Shown one piece after another: positions 5,217-7,015 of a DNA stretch of 7,015 nt. Source of the stretch: JAMOBE01 sp039908285 (GTDB taxonomy: Bacteria > Pseudomonadota > Alphaproteobacteria > Rhodospirillales > Rhodospirillaceae); assembly GCA_039908285.1 (NCBI GenBank), contig JAMOBE010000140.1:1-7015 (forward strand). The letters are read 5' to 3'. Numbering within the stretch: position 1 is the first letter of the stretch; each line of letters opens with the position of its first letter. Under the pieces are notes generated by a model. That model did not search any database and was not told the origin of the DNA. It was given only the letters and a program-made list of their open reading frames with translations. The translations under genes were made by a program, and so were the position numbers.

Positions 5217-6000
5217 CTCGACAAGATAATTCCCTGGGCGCGCCCCAGAGCACGGTCTCGGCATCCTGGCCCCTCCCGAGGCGGCGGAGCGTCTCGACCA
5301 GCCGCAGACGGGCCTGGGCCGCTCGCGGCTGCAGGGTCACCGCCCGCTGCAGATGCTCCACGGCCTCCTCCGGCTGGTCCAGGTCCCCCAGCAGGGTCCC
5401 GAGGTGGGTCAGTCCGGGGACGTGATTGGGGGCCAGCATCACCGTCGTTCGATACTCGGCCAGGGCCTCCGCCGTGCGCCCGGCCGCTTCGAGGATCGTG
5501 CCCAGCACGCTGTGCGTGTCGGGAAGGTCGGGAGCAAGGGCGATGGACTGGCGGGCGTGGCGTTCGGCGTCGCCAAGGCGTCCGGCGTCGCGCAGGAGGA
5601 CGGAGACGTTGTGGTGGGCCTCGCGGTAGTCGGCGCGCAGGTGAATCGCCTTCTCGAAGGTCTCGATCGCCTCGTCCCGCCGGCCGATCGCCCCGAGTGC
5701 CAGTCCCATGTTGGCGTACAGGGCGGAGTTGGTGGGGTCGCCGACGAGTGCCTTGGCGAAGTGGGTCATGGCCTGGAGCGGCTGCCCGTTCTGCACCTCG
5801 ACCAGGCCGAGGACGTTGAGGGCGCCCACATGATCGGGATAGCGCTGGACGATATCATGGCAGATGGCCGCGGCCTCACCGAGTCGCCCGGCCCGCTGGT
5901 GCTCCATGGCCGTCTCGAGAGACCCCGCCACTCCATGGCGCCCCTTGTCAACTCCAGTCCCACTGGCAGTCCCACTGGATGGCGTCGATTTTTCCACCAT
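5197..6000 (-). CDS. tetratricopeptide repeat (TPR) protein
   Basis: This is a 267-residue protein made almost wholly of TPR units, which form a helical scaffold for protein-protein contacts. After a low-complexity Ser/Gly/Thr start (with SGTASGTG), repeats run approximately at 27-57, 58-91, 92-125, 126-160, 161-195, 196-228 and a partial seventh at 229-251. Good matches to the W/L-G-Y-A-P spacing include ANMGLALGAIGRRDEAIETF and VLGTILEAAGRTAEALAEYR. There is no signal peptide or membrane segment, so it is probably cytoplasmic. The ATG at 6000 is chosen because AAGGAG lies six bases upstream; a GTG at 6030 has no such site. The last 12 residues (RELSCRAVTVSL) do not look like TPR and are encoded by DNA resembling a mobile-element end, so the protein may be a truncated form of a longer TPR protein with a C-terminal enzyme domain. 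The partner and pathway are unknown. Confidence 0.85.
   Translation of the reverse strand: MVEKSTPSSGTASGTGVDKGRHGVAGSLETAMEHQRAGRLGEAAAICHDIVQRYPDHVGALNVLGLVEVQNGQPLQAMTHFAKALVGDPTNSALYANMGLALGAIGRRDEAIETFEKAIHLRADYREAHHNVSVLLRDAGRLGDAERHARQSIALAPDLPDTHSVLGTILEAAGRTAEALAEYRTTVMLAPNHVPGLTHLGTLLGDLDQPEEAVEHLQRAVTLQPRAAQARLRLVETLRRLGRGQDAETVLWGAPRELSCRAVTVSL
5953..5978. repeat. 12-bp direct repeat within the TPR gene start
   Basis: CAGTCCCACTGG occurs twice in immediate succession, and each copy holds the inverted pair CCAGT/ACTGG. On the coding strand it gives the repeated Ser-Gly-Thr residues near 9-16 of the TPR protein. It is probably a slippage product in a low-complexity leader. Confidence 0.7.
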
Positions 6001-6045
6001 GCCCGTCTCCTTCAGTGCCGGATGGTACACGACCCGGCGAAAATA

Positions 6046-6079
6046 CGATACTGAAGAGGGGGCGATACCGAAGAGGGTG
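6046..6079. repeat. tandem 17-bp repeat in the divergent TPR/pyrE control region
   Basis: CGATACTGAAGAGGGGG (6046-6062) is followed directly by CGATACCGAAGAGGGTG (6063-6079), matching at 15 of 17 bases. The pair lies 46 bases upstream of the TPR start and 68 bases upstream of pyrE, where a pair of protein-binding sites could sit. There is no evidence for a specific regulator. Confidence 0.6.
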
Positions 6080-6084
6080 AATCA

Positions 6085-6113
6085 TTGTAATGGGGGCATT
6101 TTCTGCCTAAACA
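6085..6113 (+). promoter_or_regulatory. weak sigma-70-like promoter candidate for pyrE
   Basis: TTGTAA (6085-6090, 4 of 6 to the -35 consensus) and TAAACA (6108-6113, 3 of 6 to the -10 consensus) are 17 bases apart and end 33 bases before the pyrE ATG. The spacing is ideal but the boxes are weak. It is the best candidate in 6001-6146. No pyrimidine attenuator with leader peptide and terminator was seen. Confidence 0.3.
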
Positions 6114-6146
6114 GTGGGCGGATGAAACCAGGATCGGGGAGAAACC

Positions 6147-6842
6147 ATGCAGTCCGTATCACGTTCGCCGGAGCAGAAGCAGGCGGGGCTGACCGTGGCC
6201 CGCGTGCTGCTTGAGATCGGAGCGGTCAACTTCCGCCCCGAGCAGCCGTATACCCTGACCTCGGGCTGGGCGAGTCCGGTCTACATCGACTGCCGGAAGG
6301 TGATCTCCTTCCCTCGCGCCCGCCGCACCGTGTCCGATCTTGCCGCCGCCGCCATCCTGCGGGAGGTGGGTCACGAGTCGGTGGATGCCGTGGCCGGTGG
6401 CGAGACCGCCGGCATTCCCTACGCCGCCTGGATCGCCGAGCGCCTGGCCCTGCCGATGCTGTACGTGCGCAAGAAGCCCAAGGGCTTCGGCCGCAACGCC
6501 CAGATCGAGGGATACATGACCGATGGCCAGCGGGTGCTGCTGGTGGAGGACCTGGCCACCGACGCCGCCAGCAAGGTCACCTTCGCGACGGCCCTGCGAC
6601 AGGCCGGCGCGACGGTCACCGAAGCCCTGGTGGTGTTCTTCTATGGCGTGTTCCCGGGCGCCCTGAAGACGCTGGAGGAGAACGGCCTCAATATGCACTA
6701 TCTGTGCAACTGGTGGGACGTTCTGGAGGTGGCGGAGTCCAAGCGCCTGTTCGACAAGGCGGCCCTGGAAGAGGTGCGCTCGTTCCTGCACGGCCCGATC
6801 GTCTGGTCCGCGGAACACGGCGGCCGGGGGCCGGCGGATTGA
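6147..6842 (+). CDS. pyrE: orotate phosphoribosyltransferase
   Basis: PyrE transfers phosphoribose from PRPP to orotate, giving OMP, the fifth step of UMP synthesis in the cytoplasm. The 231-residue length fits the alphaproteobacterial form of the family. Visible features are the N-terminal substrate region YTLTSGWASPVYIDCRK (35-51), the GGETAGIPYAAW segment (84-95), the flexible catalytic loop YVRKKPKGFGRNAQIEG (106-122) with Lys109, Lys110 and Lys112, and the PRPP-binding motif VLLVEDLATDAASK (130-143) with acidic pair E134/D135. The ATG at 6147 has GGGGAG five bases upstream. The PRPP loop reads TDAASK where relatives commonly have TDGGSK, a small difference noted under findings. The gene is divergent from the TPR gene. 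A short Gly-rich tail (EHGGRGPAD) ends the protein. No plus-strand terminator with a T-run follows. Confidence 0.95.
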   Translation: MQSVSRSPEQKQAGLTVARVLLEIGAVNFRPEQPYTLTSGWASPVYIDCRKVISFPRARRTVSDLAAAAILREVGHESVDAVAGGETAGIPYAAWIAERLALPMLYVRKKPKGFGRNAQIEGYMTDGQRVLLVEDLATDAASKVTFATALRQAGATVTEALVVFFYGVFPGALKTLEENGLNMHYLCNWWDVLEVAESKRLFDKAALEEVRSFLHGPIVWSAEHGGRGPAD

Positions 6843-6867
6843 GAGGCTGAAGGATCGAGAGGCTGAA
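6841..6867. repeat. short direct repeat overlapping the pyrE stop
   Basis: GAGAGGCTGAA occurs at 6841-6851 and 6857-6867, five bases apart. The first copy overlaps the pyrE stop codon. It is probably a minor tandem duplication. The rest of the gap to 6890 shows nothing recognisable. Confidence 0.55.
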
Positions 6868-6890
6868 TACGTATCGGCACCACGACCACC

Positions 6891-7015
6891 AAAAAAGCCC
6901 TCCCCCATCGAGGGCTACCGTATGCACACAAGTCGGACAAACTGGGCTGTAGGGGTTTCGCTGTAGAAACTATCCGTTTCCCGCAGAAAAAAGCCCTCCC
7001 CCATCAAGGGGGAGG
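6891..7015. repeat. second copy of the dispersed hairpin module, cut off by the window end
   Basis: Positions 6912-7015 match 4586-4688 with roughly nine substitutions and one inserted base. The module holds CTACCGTATGCAC, CAAGTCGGACAAACTGGG, two GCTGTAG units, ATCCGTTTCCCGCA, an A-run and then a CCCTCCCCC/GGGGGAGG hairpin. Before it, at 6891-6914, is a half hairpin: A-run, CCCTCCCCC, ATCGA and only GGG of the right arm, broken off where CTACCG begins. In the first copy CTACCG likewise begins inside a hairpin right arm (4583-4588). Confidence 0.8.
6987..7015 (-). terminator. minus-strand intrinsic terminator at the window end
   Basis: CCCTCCCCC (6994-7002) pairs with GGGGGAGG (7008-7015, cut by the end) around ATCAA. 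On the minus strand the stem is followed by GC and six T. It would serve a minus-strand gene lying beyond the window; none is visible. Confidence 0.5.

Noticed and set aside
6159..6908. Minus-strand frame of 249 residues opposite pyrE
   Set aside because: It is a mirror frame of a conserved enzyme gene and starts inside the repeat module.

Overview
The window is high-GC DNA (only the intergenic gaps are richer in A/T) with Shine-Dalgarno starts and alphaproteobacterial protein types: an 'EDLxTDxxSK' orotate phosphoribosyltransferase, a KdsB start of the 'IVVVPARMASTRLPGKPL' kind, and a Cache-type hybrid kinase. A Gram-negative of the Rhodospirillales, for example a Magnetospirillum or Phaeospirillum relative, is my best guess. 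This rests on protein style and on the abundant CCCTCCCCC/GGGGGAGGG intergenic hairpins, not on a database comparison. Both window ends look like contig breaks: the left end is a fold-back inverted repeat, and the right end stops inside a dispersed repeat.

Layout. 1-293: the 5' end of kdsB on the minus strand, folded back on itself so that part of the gene also appears on the plus strand. 294-473: intergenic, filled by a paired-hairpin palindromic element. 474-3535 (minus): a probable two-gene operon, with a small secreted four-cysteine protein (2996-3535) followed 35 bases later by an 828-residue membrane hybrid histidine kinase (474-2960). 3536-3732: a divergent control region with a short inverted repeat. 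3733-4557 (plus): an exported class I c-type cytochrome with a long Gly/Pro/Tyr-rich N-terminal linker. 4558-4984: a 311-bp MITE-like palindromic element followed by a possible terminator hairpin. 4985-5188 (plus): a 67-residue single-pass membrane protein. 5197-6000 (minus): a seven-repeat TPR protein that converges on it with an 8-base gap. 6001-6146: a divergent region with a tandem 17-bp repeat and a weak promoter. 6147-6842 (plus): pyrE. 6843-7015: a second, truncated copy of part of the 4567-4877 element.

How the parts may work together. kdsB (CMP-Kdo synthesis for lipopolysaccharide) and pyrE (UMP synthesis) are housekeeping genes at the two ends. The accessory part is the divergent block 474-4557. 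There a periplasm-sensing hybrid kinase, a secreted partner-like protein and an exported cytochrome share one intergenic region of about 200 bp, which suggests (inference only) an envelope or redox signalling module. No response regulator with an output domain and no Hpt protein is present, so the kinase's output lies elsewhere. The most unusual sequence features are the modular hairpin repeats and the kdsB fold-back.
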